From positions 1,114,361,182 to 1,114,425,181 of the forward strand of contig NC_056733.1 of the NCBI RefSeq assembly GCF_019279795.1: DNA of 64,000 nt, read 5' to 3'. A program made the position numbers and the translations under genes. The stretch comes from Protopterus annectens. Taxonomy: Eukaryota > Chordata > Ceratodontiformes > Protopteridae. Positions 22,291-33,899 of the stretch are shown in pieces; position 1 is the stretch's first letter; each line of letters starts with the position of its first letter. The notes under the pieces were generated by a model. That model saw only the letters and a list, made by a program, of their open reading frames with translations, searched no databases and was not told the origin of the DNA.

Positions 22291-23197
22291 GTAAACTGAA
22301 TAGGCTTAAAATTGTACATAGAAAGAAAGAAAAGGAGGGTGTGATCATGTATAGGCACGAGGGTTGGTGTTCCTGCACCCAGAAAGAGAAAAAATTAAAT
22401 AGAATAAGGTGCCGAGTGTAGCGTGTTATGCTGGTAGTCACAGCCTGTAAATGCAGGGAGAGGGAGAGGGAGATAGTGGAACACTTTACTAGCCTGTAGA
22501 ACCCTTTTCCAACTGTTTATGCAGTTATGCCTAGAAGGAAAACGTTAAGATATAGTGGGCTACAGTTCTTGCCGATCAATTCAGTTCAAGGGAACTAATG
22601 AGATTTGTAATTGTATGTCTTGTTAAATACTGCCACCTTGTGGCCAGAAAGGTGCAATTAGCCAGTTAATTGGGAATGGGGGGGGCGTTCCCAGTGAGTC
22701 CTATCAAGTGTGCAAGCCACAAGTAACAAGCAGATGGTACATTACAAGTAGGTAGAATAGTAGGCAAGCACCAACATTGTTGCTTATGATAGATGATCCT
22801 TATTGGTCTTTTAGGTTTCACAAAGGTCCCACAGTGCACGGTCCACTTGAAAGCAGAGTGGTAGAGCTTGGAGGGGTGGGAAGAAGTAAGTAGCATACGG
22901 GTGGACAGCAGGCTGTAAATAAAAGAAAGAGAATTATGAACTGCTTAATGAGTGTTTGCTTCTCATTTGTATCTCATTCTGACTTCTTTGAGTTATGCTC
23001 ATTTGTTTCTACTTGTTACTCATTTGTGGCCATTTTGCTTTAGCGTAAATGGCCTCTGTGAATTGCGGCTTTGCTATGCTCATTCACGGAAAGTGCAGAC
23101 AGTGTTAATACATTCGTGTAATGACGATGAATACCACCCTATATATCTTGAATTTTTGTTTGCTTTATTTATTTGTGACATGTATTTAAAACCAATA

Positions 23198-23198
<1 letters not shown>
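22291..23198. other. No gene recognised
   Basis: No open frame with a recognisable domain. It includes a short (gagagg)n-like stretch near 22458-22475 and a G-run at 22677-22686. It could be intronic sequence of the gene whose last exon lies at 23398. Confidence 0.35.

Positions 23199-23279
<81 letters not shown>
23199..23279. repeat. (TG)n microsatellite, about 80 bp
   Basis: An uninterrupted TG dinucleotide run. The open frame over it is an artefact. Confidence 0.98.
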
Positions 23280-23284
<5 letters not shown>

Positions 23285-23397
23285 GCAAATCACAATATTC
23301 AGTAAACATTTTTGCAAAAAAAATGTTTTAATGCTCCATACACTTCAAGTCTCTGAGTCCTAAATGGTTTAAGGAAAAATCTCTATTCTTCTTCCAG

Positions 23398-23528
23398 ACA
23401 GCAAATCAGCAAAAGCCGTTATTACCAATCAGATTGGAAGCTTCATCACAGACAATGAAGACTATGATGATGATACTGAGGACGGGGATGATGAATATGA
23501 AGATGAAGAATATGCATCATCAGACTAG
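23398..23528 (+). CDS. Putative terminal coding exon of a host gene (acidic C-terminus)
   Basis: A polypyrimidine tract and AG (tctattcttcttccag, ending 23397) precede an open frame that starts in phase with a split codon (2 nt) and runs 42 codons to TAG at 23526. It reads SKSAKAVITNQIGSFITDNE, then YDDDTEDGDDEYEDEEYASSD (residues overlap at the DNE/DYD junction). The tail has 19 Asp/Glu among its last 25 residues. About 340 bp downstream is AATAAA (23867). This combination (acceptor, open frame, stop, polyadenylation signal) is the best host-gene evidence in the window. The acidic end resembles cytoplasmic tails or chaperone-like C-termini, but the gene was not recognised. Upstream exons should lie outside or in the unassigned sequence to the left. 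Confidence 0.55.
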
Positions 23529-23895
23529 AAAATGGAATGCAGCCCCTACATGATGTCGTGATGACTGAAACGTTCATCATGTGTTCATATTTACCATCCC
23601 GTTACACATATCCAGAGCCATTCCATTCCATGCCAATTACGTGTGCTCTGTCACCAAACATATGTAACATATATCATACTACTTTACAGAAGTGAATGTT
23701 CCTGTTTTACCATTTATTTCAACATGTAATGGATAAACAGTAGTAGACAGGTGTGCTGTGCCTAGGAGCTACCACAGCCAGAAGCATTTTATTTTAGATC
23801 AACAATTTCCATGATTCATCTTGAGTAATTAAAGAAACTAACTTTGGAAGACAAAATATATTTTTCAATAAAACAGCAGGAGTGCAAGCTTTTTA
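23529..23895 (+). terminator. Putative 3'UTR with AATAAA polyadenylation signal
   Basis: Non-coding sequence after the stop codon of the acidic exon. AATAAA lies at 23867-23872, about 20 bp before an A/G-rich possible cleavage region. There are no LINE-type tails in this interval. Confidence 0.45.
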
Positions 23896-24444
23896 CACCA
23901 TTAATTAATAAATATATATAAATATTTTATGCTCACTGTCACCAGCTGCTAGAAAATTTGACACTGCAAGAGATAGTGTTACTGGAAAAAAAATTAAAAG
24001 CCAAATTATTTCAAAAGCTATGTGCGGTCCTTAATGAGTAATTCATTATAAGTGTTTACTTAATTATTATATCATGCTGCCATCTACACAGTCTTGAAAA
24101 TTATTTTTTTAGTTAAAATTCATATTGTACTGTGCAGGTGATTTTCATTTTGCTGACGCTTCCAACATTTGCTGTCAATTTGTCTTGTATTAAGCTGCCC
24201 CCCCCGGACTCATCTTCCCAGAATGCCAAGGTGTTCAATTTACATTTTGATGGGATTTTAAAGACATGGCTAAGCTACGCCGATATAATCAGTGTAAGGC
24301 AACTTAGTATATAGGAATTACAATGGAGTAAATAGGACCTAGTAGGGGTTTCAGAATCTCACCATTTGACTAATTTCTCTAAAGGTAAGAGGAACACTGT
24401 TTTTTCCATCAGAACATTTGAAAGCTGTGACCCCACCCCATCAC
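23896..24444. other. No gene recognised
   Basis: AT-rich, apart from a C-run at 24200-24208. No recognisable repeat or open frame. Confidence 0.35.
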
Positions 24445-25130
24445 CAGCTCTATTATTTATTGACATTTGTTTACCAGGAAAGTCCAAATGGGCGTAGGTC
24501 CCTTTATCAGTGGAGGCCCAGGCAGAAAGGCTCCAAGGTATCATATTTAATGCAATCAGTATTTACAATAAATTTTATAATGCAGTTTCAGTGAATACAT
24601 AGCATAACAGTAAGTATAATAGCATTTGTATTGCTCTTCACAAACATTACATACAAGCCTTGTGCTGAGACTCTACAGACAGAAGAGTGCTGTATAAAAT
24701 AGGTAGGAGTAGTTTAAGAAATGCAATAGAGTGAGGTATTAGAAGAGGTAGGCAAGTCTGAGTGTTAATAGAGAAGCAGTGATGGAATGTTAATTTGGAT
24801 GTACTAATTAGAAGTAGGTATACTAGTTTAATTAGTCCAGTAAAGTGAGTTATTAGAAGAGGATAAGCAGGTTAAGTGATTTAGTGCTTTAAAGGGAGGT
24901 ATAATAAAGGTGATGAAGGGTGTTGGAGAGCTATGTCCCAGATGAAAAGCACGGACAAAGCCAGGAGGCAGAGAGGAAGATGAAGGAGTGGGATAGACCT
25001 GATTGATATAAGAGTTTTACTGTAACTTCTAGCTACACTATTGGAATAGAGACTGACCCCAGAACCCTTTGTGGTTTGTAGATGGTAAGCAGTTGTTTAT
25101 TATTTGACCAAATTAATTTAATTTATTAAA
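24445..25130 (-). mobile_element. 5'-truncated L2/CR1-like LINE 3' end
   Basis: The 3' tail, in reverse orientation at 24450-24540 ('tttgtttaccaggaaagtcc' and the 'cagaaaggctccaa' block), is followed by an AT-rich 3'UTR. A minus-strand stretch near 25020-25100 corresponds to the 'YSNS' block of the copy at 16700. No open frame of useful length remains. Confidence 0.6.
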
Positions 25131-25579
25131 AAGCCAGGGGGCCAGGAACACACTGATACCACTCCTCTACACAAACAGGTTCTTACTTCCCATGTCTTCT
25201 GGACCTTCAGTCCTCTACAAGAGACAGAACTAATGCCTTCTCGTCACATTCAATCCTTCAGCTACACCAGCGCTGTGATCATTCCCCCATCAGCAATAGT
25301 GCTTAGTGTACCTCTGCCTCTCTGGGAGAAGGAGGAACCCACTGTGATATGTGACCTTTGACCCCACAATGTGCCACAAAAAAAAAAGGCTAGATTCCAG
25401 CACTGATATTTTAGCACAGTTGAGCACCAGGTTTTCTCTTTATTAGTGACTCTAAGATCAGTATCAGTGTTAACATTAAATTATGATGATCATGTTATCT
25501 TACAAATGTCTTCTCCACAGTGTCAGGATCTGTTTCTTGAACACTTCAGTTGATTGTGTACAGTGGTTCAAAAATCCAC
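25131..25579. other. No gene recognised
   Basis: Unassigned sequence between a LINE fragment and a tetranucleotide array. A short A-run lies at 25378-25388. Confidence 0.35.
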
Positions 25580-25797
25580 GTACATACAAACATACATACA
25601 TACATACAAACATACATTCATACAAACAAACATGCATACATACAAACATGCATACATACAAACATACATACATACAAACAAACATACATACATACAAACA
25701 AACATACATACATACAAACATGCATATGTACATACAAACATACATACATACATACATACAACCATACATACATACAAACATACATACATACATACCA
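25580..25797. repeat. (ACAT)n tetranucleotide array with AAAC variants
   Basis: About 215 bp of ACAT units interrupted by 'aaac' and 'gcat' variants. Because the unit length (4) is not a multiple of 3, the array stays open in several frames (HTYIQT and YVCMFV repeats), which explains the overlapping long frames on both strands. None is a gene. Confidence 0.95.
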
Positions 25798-25856
25798 AGT
25801 GGACCCAAAACACCAAAATGTCAGTCTGAACTCTGCACAAATGCAATGACTGTATT

Positions 25857-26060
25857 AAAGGGAGTAATAGCTCAGTGCAACAGAACAAACCAGTTTGTGG
25901 ATTGGTGCTGTAGGTTTGAATCTCACTGCCTGCATAATGTGAGACCCCACAGAAATAAGTAAAATCCTATATGCTCCCAAGACATGCAGTCATGGAAACA
26001 AACTATGGTTTAGTGTGTCTATCCAGAAGAAACTGTCCCCTGTCCTGTCCACCAAAATGG
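25857..26060 (+). mobile_element. tRNA-derived SINE
   Basis: 'taatagctcagtgcaac' (A-box-like) and 'ggtttgaatctc' (B-box) are spaced as in tRNA genes. A body follows with 'gctcccaagacatgcagtc', comparable with the conserved 'cccaca...aaagacatgc' block of fish V-type SINEs. The 3' end is not clear. Its B-box is close to consensus, but it is not a functional tRNA gene because the expected acceptor pairing is missing. Confidence 0.6.
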
Positions 26061-26884
26061 AGCACTACATGTTATTTGTGGTACATTTACTCTGTTGCTA
26101 AAAAGTTGTGATGCTCTGAATCTGACTTCTTTGCCCTTTACCAAGGTGGGAGTGGGAAGGAACAGCACCGTTATGAGCCTTACTTCTGCCTGCCTTCCCC
26201 TTTATTATATTAGTCACTCAGCATTTGCATGGGCAGGAGGTGTATATAAGTGGTTCATTGTTCCCCTTCTATCTTATTACAGCCTGCTACTGGGTTTTTA
26301 ACCATGTGAAATCCATTCCTACCATATATTCAGCTAAACAGCGAAAGAAAGAGTTACTGTCAAATGTTTGTGAAGTTCAGTAATCCCACAAAGTGTCAGA
26401 AAGAAAATGACGGTTACTGTAGACATGCATTTTTTTCTTGTCACTTTCATATCTGACTTTAGTATAAGCACCTCTGTGGACTGCCCTCAGTATAAGCATC
26501 TCTGCGGACTTACATCTATTCACAGTGTAACAAGTTATAGAATCCTCATCCCTTTCCCACGTGAATAAAAAGGTAATTAGTTATAAAATGTTTTCTTATT
26601 TCTTCATTTGTTTTATAAGACTAATAAATCAATAAAGTTCATGATAAATCCTGGGGCATCTCCCCAATGGTTGCAGCTGCCATTACATCTCTCAACCAAT
26701 TAATGCAAGAACTCTGGACAAAGCCTAAAACTATGGGGGGACAAAGTCCAAAAATACAGGCAGATTTTAAATACCACTCTTATAAACTTTGAAAGTTGCT
26801 AGAATAACAGGATTTGTGTTAGCATGCATTTTCCAAAGGATATGAAGTCTGAAACTGAAATGCATGTCATTATTTAGTAACTTC
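26061..26884. other. No gene recognised
   Basis: Unassigned, AT-rich sequence with no domain-bearing open frame. Confidence 0.35.
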
Positions 26885-26995
26885 AGTCCTCAGTGATTTG
26901 CCAGAAAGCTACAAATTTTATGAAGAACTGACCAAAAATATGAAGTGAAAATCTGGACATTCTGCGAAAATTTGTACAGTTGAGAGGTATGGCTG
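26885..26995 (-). mobile_element. Partial copy of the CATACCTCTCAAC-ended repeat
   Basis: The segment ends at 26978-26994 with 'cagttgagaggtatgg' and upstream has 'gaaaatctggacattctg' and 'gatttgccagaaagc'. These are the reverse complement of the start of the copy at 29562 ('catacctctcaactg', 'ccagatttttgcctc'). Only about one third of the element is present. Confidence 0.6.
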
Positions 26996-29561
26996 CCATC
27001 CCAAAACCAAAATAATGCTGACAACATCTGCTTTCTTGTTGCCTGTCCAGAACCCATCCAATGTTGACAATGTTTATTCCTTGCTAATCTTTGCCAGATG
27101 AGAATTACATGAGGTACAAGCATTCCCAAATTTCCATACCAGCCCATGAAGAGAAACTGCAGCATTTAATTTGTTTTCCTGAATGTCATTTCAGTTTTCT
27201 TTTTAATTACCAGTGCTTTTTATGGGTCTCAGCAGCATGTCATAGTGAAGGAACTGAGCAGTGGACAATGAGTTACAGATAGTTTTGTCTTTCCCCTTGG
27301 GTTATACTGAACAATTAAATGATCACTTCCTTTCTTGCACAAGCCAAAAGTCATATGGTGTTTGTTAGAGCTGGCTTAGAGAGCAAGTAAGAAACTATAA
27401 TGCCTTCATCATGTGCCAGTACATTTCATAACACAAAGCCTACCCTTTTGGTTTACTCCCCCCAACGTAGTTCAGTCATTGGCATCTAGGTCAGAATGTT
27501 CATATTAATGAAGGGAAATAGATGATATGCAAGACTGCATGTATGCAAAATGACACTGGATTTGTGCATGTCTGTAAGGAGACCTTATTACATGTTTAGA
27601 CTTCAATTTCATACCAAAATTCTTACTTTTTTCAAACAGACCATAATTATGAAACTGTTTGGAGGGGTCATTTTCACTGGCATTTGTTCTGACTGTTGTG
27701 ATAACTGTTGTGGTAACACAGGTTTTGTACTAATAACACTTTTGTAAATACAAATGCACACTCTGAGGTGAAGTAAGAGCTACACGGCCTGCACAGTATC
27801 CTGCTCATTTTCACTATGCAGTGCAAGATGAGAGCTACCAACCTTTTGAGGTGTTTCTTCGTTTAGACTTTTAAGGCTTTACATTTTCTAATCACAGATA
27901 TTTTTATTATATCCTTACAGGTTTTGCCTCACCCTGTAAACTGAAAGTCTGTTTAGCCAATAACCAATGTTGCTATTAAAAAGTGCTTCCTCAAGTCTCT
28001 GTACAGGCTCCAATATCATAAAATATCCTCTCAGTCTTCAGAATGTATGCTTCTGGAAAAAACATTTTGTCTTCAGACATATTTTCACCCATGATATATT
28101 TGGGAGTCTACAGTCCACCTTAATTTCCTCTTTTTTAATTTCTCCTTGACAGGAATCGACCCTCATTCCTGAATTGGTGTACCATTAAAGTTCATGACAT
28201 TAGCATTGCATCAGTGTTTGATGTTAGCCAAGAATGTTCTTCTCAACACCCACAATCCACAGGATGTCTGCATTCGTAGATGCCTGAATTCATGTGTAGC
28301 TTACAAAAAATGACGTGTTATCCCGGTTAAATCTTAACAGAGCTAGCAAATCACGAAGTAGTTTGTGCACCAGGATGATGGGATTGGCAGCTTATTGTTG
28401 CTGTAGAGGGGAGCCACAGTGATAGAAAGTTCCCCGAATGCAATGAACAAATGAGTTTGAGCTAAAGCAGCAATAACAGTGACAAGCATCATTGTTGTTT
28501 CCCCATGCAAGAACCAAACCCAGTACCTTGTGTCTTCATGGTAAACACCGTAGCCATTATTTCAACCCTAACCAGCAGCAGTGGTGGATTAGTGCCCACG
28601 ATTGTGAGGTTGGATCACTGTTGATGCTGTTCAGAGTTGTATGTTTGTTTGGAGGTTTATGTAAGTTGATCTGCTAAAATCTGGAAGATTCTTATAACCC
28701 TGTAGTTTGGTTAGGATAGAACCACTGAGCCATGAAAAAAGAGATTATAGAGTAGATAGTTTATAGTAAGAGAATTTCTACAGAGCAAAGAGAGTTAACT
28801 ACTTTACTAGACTTTAGTTGTTATGGAATGTGTTATCAGTGTTTTACCCAGTCTTTGTGTTATGCTTTGCTATACTGGATTTTGTGCCCCAGGTGTTACT
28901 TACATGTCGGGGTAGCTGTTGTCTGTTATAAACCAGTTAACATGCATCAGAATTGTAGGAAATAGTGTTTAAAATTCACCTGGTTCTTGAGGTCATTGCA
29001 GTCTTTTTGTTTTATGTTGAGTGCCTTTAGTGAAGTTTCAAAAAACATTCAGTTGCTGTTTCCAACATATTTTGTGTGATGTAGCTTCTAATTGTTGCTG
29101 ATGCAAGGTAAAATGCTACTATCCATCATGCCCAGTGCAAAATCATTGGCACAGAAAAAGGTGTTAATATTTCTTACTAATTTGTCTTGTACTAGTTGAA
29201 TAAGTTAAGGAGGGAATTTTCTTCTGTTATGTGATAAAGCATGATAAAAAGTGTCATGATGATTGTGTACACTGGTGGAAGTTATGACACTTTATAGTAT
29301 ACTTTAAACTTTATTTGATGTGTCAGGTCAACATTGTCAATCATCTAGAGCTAAAGATCACAAAGCCAGGCGGCTAACCCTGCCATAGTTGTTCTTCCAA
29401 ACCACACAAATGCACAAACACTTATACACTCATGGCCTATTTAATGTGCCCAATTATAAAATTAAAAGAGTAAAATAGGATGCATGCTGACAGGTTTGAA
29501 GAATATTTTCTGGTAATGGGGAGCGGCAGCCAAGTAATACAATATTGTTATGGCTGGGGAG
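26996..29561. other. No gene recognised; 2.6 kb unassigned
   Basis: The only open frames are short and without domains. A weak reversed tRNA-like B-box near 28500-28560 ('agaaccaaacccagtacc') could mark an old SINE. Otherwise this is unassigned AT-rich sequence that could be intergenic or old unrecognised repeats. Confidence 0.35.
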
Positions 29562-29883
29562 CATACCTCTCAACTGTTCAGAATTTTACAGAATTTCCAG
29601 ATTTTTGCCTCATATTTTTGGCCTGTTCCTCATCAAATTTTGGTTTTCTGGCAAATAACTAGCAAATCACTGGGGACAGAAAACAGAAAATAATGATAGA
29701 CTTTTGATTTTCAGACTGCATATCCTTCAGAAAATCCATGTTAATATAAAACCTGTTATTCCATCAACTTTCTAAGTTTCTAAGAGCAATATTTTAAAAT
29801 TGTCCCTATTTTGGGGCCTTTCTCTGCCAATTATTTATGGCTTTGTCCAGATTTCTTGCTCTAAGAGGTTAAGAGGTATGCTG
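29562..29883. mobile_element. Palindromic repeat with GCATACCTCTCAAC ends
   Basis: The element begins 'gcatacctctcaactgttc' and ends 'ggttaagaggtatgctggg', so the ends are inverted copies of about 17 bp. Its inner half-repeats (ccagatttttgcctcat, tttggcctgttcctca, and later tccagatttcttgctc) recur in the copies at 26885 and 58198. There is no coding potential, so it is most likely a non-autonomous DNA element or palindromic interspersed repeat. Confidence 0.65.
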
Positions 29884-30032
29884 GGAGGCCTGGTCCATTG
29901 TCTTGGCTAGGGCCCCATCACCCTTCAACCTCCTTATGGAATTTTGTCTCAGAAATGTAGATCATTGAAGTTTCCTACAACATATCTTGTCTGACACACA
30001 CTTGATCCCATCAAGTCACATTACATTCATGC
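29884..30032. other. Short unassigned interval
   Basis: Sequence between the palindromic repeat and the RTE insertion. Its right end (from 30033) is one copy of the RTE target-site duplication. Confidence 0.4.
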
Positions 30033-30080
30033 TTAATTTGTGGTCTCATACTCATCATCATCTTCTTTTGGCTGTTCCCG

Positions 30081-30380
30081 TTAGGGGTCGGCACAGCGGA
30101 TCACCTGTTTCCATTTCTTCCTGTCCTCTGCATCTTGCTGTGTCACACCAACCACCTGCATGTCCTCTCTCACCACATCCATAAACCTTATTTTAGGTCT
30201 TCCTCTTTTCCTGTTACCTGGTAGCTTCATCCTTAGCATCTTTTTCCCAATATACTCCGCATCCCTTCTCAGCACATGTCCAAACCAACGCAATCTTGCC
30301 TCTCTGGCTTTGTCTCCAAACCTTCCAACCTGGGCTGACCCTCTAATATACTTATTCCTAATCCTGTCCACCCTCATCAC
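30081..30380 (-). pseudogene. RTE ORF C-terminal region
   Basis: The frame continues directly after the stop following ELKML: MRVDRIRNKYIRGSAQV, KAREARLRWFGHVLRRDAEY, PGNRKRGRPKIRFMDVV and DAEDRKKWKQVIRCADP. These are conserved RTE C-terminal blocks (RWFGHV, GRPK-R, W) that end just before the 3' tail. Only one stop codon separates it from the RT frame. Confidence 0.9.
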
Positions 30381-30392
30381 ACCCAGTGCAAA

Positions 30393-31655
30393 TCATAGCA
30401 TCTTTAACTCTGCCACATCCAGCTCAAACTCCTGCCTTTTTGTCAATGCCACTGTCTCCAACCCATATAACATAGCTGGTCTCACTACCCTCTTGTAGAC
30501 CTTCCCTTTCACTCTTACAGGTACTCGTCTGTCACAAATCACTCCTGACACTCTTCTCCACCCACTCCATCCTGCCTGTACTCTCTTGTTCACCTCTCTT
30601 CCACACTCACCGTTACTCTGAACTATTGACCCCAAGTATTTAAACTCAACCACCTTTACCACCTCTACTCCTTGCATCCTCACCATTCCTCTATCCTCCC
30701 TCTCATTCATACACATATATTCTGTCTTAGTCTTGCTGGCCTTCATTCCTGTTCTCTCTAGAGCATATCTCCATCTCTCCAGGGTCTCCTCCACCTGTTC
30801 CCTACTCTCACTACAGATCACAATGTCATCTGCAAACATCATAGTCCATGGGGACTCCTGTCTGATCTCACCTGTCAACCTGTCCATCACCATTGCAAAT
30901 AAGAAAGGGCTCAGAGCTGATCCTTGATGTAACCCCACCGTCACACTACCCTCGTACATATCCTGTACCACTCTTACATACTTCTCTGACACTCCTGACT
31001 TTCTCATACAATACCACAACTCCTCTCTAGGCACCCTGTCATATGCTTTCTCCAAGTCTACAAAAACACAATACAACTCCTTCTGACATTCTCTGTACTT
31101 CTCCATCAACATTCTCAGAGCAAACATCGCTTCTGTAGTGCTCTTTCCCGGCATGAAACCATACTGCTGTTCACTAATCATCACATCCCTTCTTAACCTA
31201 GCTTCCACTACTCTTTCCCATAACTTCATGCTGTGACTGATCAATTTAATCCCTCTGTAGTTACTACAGCTCTGCACATCACCCTTATTCTTAAAAATCA
31301 GTACCAAAACACTTTTTCTCCATTCCTCAGGTATCCTCTCACTTTCCAAGATTTCATTAAACAATCTGGTTAAAAACTCCACTGCCATTTCACCTAAACA
31401 TCTCCATGCTTCCACAGGTATGTCATCTGGGCCAACAGCCTTTCCATTCTTCATCCTCTTCATAGCTATCCTTACTTCCTCCTTGCTAACCCATTGTACT
31501 TCACGATTCACTATCCCTACATCATCCAACCTTCTGTCCCTCTCATTCTCTTCATTCATCAACCCCTCAAAGTACTCTTTCCATCTCCTCAACACACTCT
31601 CCTCGCTTGTGAGTATGTTTCCCTCATTATCCTTTATCACCTTTACCTGCTGCAC
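30393..31655 (-). pseudogene. RTE reverse transcriptase domain
   Basis: The 420-codon open frame contains MKNGKAVGPDDIPVEAWR (residues about 67-84), EWRKSVLVLIFKNKGD, CSNYRGIKLISHSMKLWERV, QQYGFMPGKSTTEAMFAL, VFVDLEKAYDRVPREELW (catalytic Asp), TVGLHQGSALSPFLFAMVMD, MMFADDIVIC (catalytic FADD), MKASKTKTEYM and KYLGSIVQSNGECGREVNKR. All RT blocks are present and the catalytic DD is intact. The downstream stop follows ELKML, where relatives continue RFALG, probably a CGA-to-TGA change. It would be the least damaged polymerase in the window. Confidence 0.93.
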
Positions 31656-32237
31656 ATCTTTCCTAGCTCGGTCCCGCTGTCTAGCTAATCAGTACAGGTC
31701 CTTTTCTCCCTCCTTAGTGTCCAACCTTTCATACAACTCTTTATATGCCTTATCCTTAGCCTTCGCCACCTCTCTCTTTGCCATGCACCTCATCTCCTTA
31801 TACTCCTGTCTACTTTCTTCATCTCTTTGACAATCCCACTTCTTCTTTGCCAACCTCTTTGCCTGTATACTCTCCTGTACTTCCTCATTCCATCACCATG
31901 TCTTCTTGTCATCCTTCCTCTGTCCCGATGTGATACCAAGCACCTTTCTAGCTGTCTCCCTTACTAGCTCTGCTGTAGTTACCCAGCTATTTGGAAACTC
32001 TTCACTGCCACCCAGTGCCTGTCTTAACTCATCCCTGAACTTCACCTCACAATTACCCTTTTTCAATTTCCACCATTTGATCCTTGGTGCTGCCCTCACA
32101 CTCCTCCTCCTCTTCTTGATCACCAATGTCATTCTACAAACCACCATCCTATGCTGCCTAACTACACTTTCTCCGGACACCACTTTACAGTCTCCAATCT
32201 CCTTCAAACTGGCCCTCCTACATAAGATATAATCCAC
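31656..32237 (-). pseudogene. RTE EN end and EN-RT linker
   Basis: The frame 32237-31893 starts MDYILCRRASLKEIGDCKVV (DCKV block, end of the endonuclease) and VRQHRMVVCRM, then WVTTAELVRETARKVLG and DDKKTW. TGA replaces the second TGG of the WWWN motif at 31890-31892. The linker continues in frame (KRLAKKKWDCQRDEESRQEY) to another TGA for TGG near 31687. This segment is the homologue of the part that became the 57-bp minisatellite in the other RTE copy. Confidence 0.85.
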
Positions 32238-33097
32238 CTGTGTGCATCTGTCACCCTATGCTCCTCCCTCTTGTTAAAATAAATATTCACCATAGCCATA
32301 TCCATCCTTTTCGCAAAATCCACTACCATCTGACCTTCTGCATTCCTTTGTTTAACACCATACCTACCCATCACTTCCTCATCCCCACTGTTCCCTTCAC
32401 CAACATGCCCATTTAAATCTGCTCCAATCACCACTCTCTCACCCTTGGGTACAGTCATCACAACTTCATCCAATTCACTCCAAAATTTTTCTTTCTCATC
32501 CATTGCACACCCAACTTGTGGAGCATATGCACTAACAACATTAATCATTACACCATCAGTTTCCAGTTTCATAAACATCACTCTATCCGACACCCTTTTC
32601 ACCTCCAAAACACTCTTCACATACTGTTCCTTCAGAATAACTCCTACGCCATTTCTCCTCCCATCCACACCATGATAAAACAATTTGAAACCACCTCCGA
32701 TACACCTAGCCTTACTCCCCTTCCATCTGGTCTCTTGCAAACACAATATACCAACCTTCCTTCTGTCCATCATATCAGCTAGCTCTCTCCCTATACCAGT
32801 CATACTGCCAACATTTAAAGTTCCGACCCTCACTACCACAGTCCTAGCCTTTCTCCTCTCTTCCTGCCTTCGGCCATGCTTTCCACCTCTTCTCCTCCTT
32901 CGGCCAACAGTAGCCCAATTTCCACCAACACCCTGTTGGCTAACAGTACTGGTGGCGGTCGTTGTTAACCCGGGCCTCGACCGATCTGGTATGGAAATAT
33001 TAACTGTTGACTGCATGAAAAGTTTTGGCGAAGATTTATGCCAGATGCCCTTCCTGACACAACCCTCCCCATTTATCCGGGCTTGGGACCGACACAA
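32204..33097 (-). pseudogene. RTE endonuclease domain (N-terminal part of the ORF)
   Basis: The 297-codon frame has RVGTLNVGSMTGIGRELADM (residues about 90-110), VGILCLQETRWKGSKAR (catalytic Glu in QETRW), NGVGVILKEQYVKSV, VNVVSAYAPQ-like VISAYAPQ, VVIGADLNGHVGEG (catalytic D-x-N) and NIYFNKREEHRVT. The normal continuation to the S-x-D-H/Q-H end lies in another frame starting at 32237, so a short deletion near 32237-32262 shifts the frame. The first ATG lies in a basic N-terminal region (RRRRGGKHGRRQEERRKAR). Confidence 0.9.
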
Positions 33098-33152
33098 AGA
33101 AATGCACTGGCTTGTGCATCCCCAGTGGCTGGGTTAATTTGTGGTCTCACAC

Positions 33153-33648
33153 TACTTTTATGAATTCCATTTGAAGCGTTTCTATAACGTTTTTATAAAT
33201 GGAGGTTTGCACATGTCTTTGCATACATTTTTTGTTGTTTTTCCGTGGCCTTTGTGGTTGGGTCCTAGATGGATGTGTTACAGGTAACAGCCCTAACTAA
33301 GCTGATAATGAACATAGGCTAAGGGCTTTAACCACTACCCGTAATATTTAAAATGTGCCAGAACTAGCAATATAGAGAGTTTGAACCCCAGTTTTGGCAT
33401 CCAGTAATGTAAAAGTAGTCTATTGGCCTTAAGGGTATATGGTAAATGTGAACTGCTGCTGCAATGACAGTGTTTGCAGTACCCAAAAAGCTTTTCCATT
33501 GTATAGCTACAAATTAACATCATAATCACTCCAGGATTTCTCCCAACCAACCTCATACTAAGCCTATGTCTTCCAATGCAATCTTATCAACAGCAATTTG
33601 AAATTTGTCTAGGTTGTGTGCATGCAAGTGCATGTAAACGCGCGTGCG

Positions 33649-33707
<59 letters not shown>

Positions 33708-33899
33708 ACACAGATATATTTCCCAGGAGTGGCTGCCTATGCCCCCTTCCTTATTTTTATGATGTTATGCCACTAGCCAAATTACATTGGCAAAACAAAG
33801 AACATAATTTATTGTTTACCTTTAAAATAAAGCAACTTTTATATATTTAGATGGTAACAAACTTGTCAGAACTCCTCAAACTACTGAACAACAACTGAA
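33153..33899. other. No gene recognised; (CA)n at 33650-33711
   Basis: Unassigned sequence containing a (CA)n microsatellite at about 33650-33711, preceded by a short alternating CG stretch (cgcgtgcgcc at 33640). No domain-bearing frame. Confidence 0.5.

Larger units (their letters stand above)
30052..33133 (-). mobile_element. Near full-length RTE LINE with 19-bp target-site duplication
   Basis: The flanks are TTAATTTGTGGTCTCATAC (30033-30051) and TTAATTTGTGGTCTCACAC (33134-33152), 18/19 identical. The 3' end carries the short TGATGA-type repeat typical of RTE (tcatcatcatc on the plus strand at 30051-30062). The minus strand encodes endonuclease, linker with a KKTW-stop-WNE site (TWWWNEE in relatives), RT and a C-terminal region in one broken reading path of about 3 kb. 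The 5' end, at 33133, begins 'cagccactggggatgcac'. RTE LINEs are short single-ORF elements. The interruptions here are a few stops and one deletion, so the copy is fairly young. Confidence 0.93.

Noticed and set aside
25483-25962. HTYIQT/YVCMFV-rich frames
   Set aside because: They are produced by the (ACAT)n array. Period 4 keeps several frames open, and there is no domain.
32445-33137. Plus-strand frames within the RTE
   Set aside because: They are antisense shadows of the well-supported minus-strand endonuclease.
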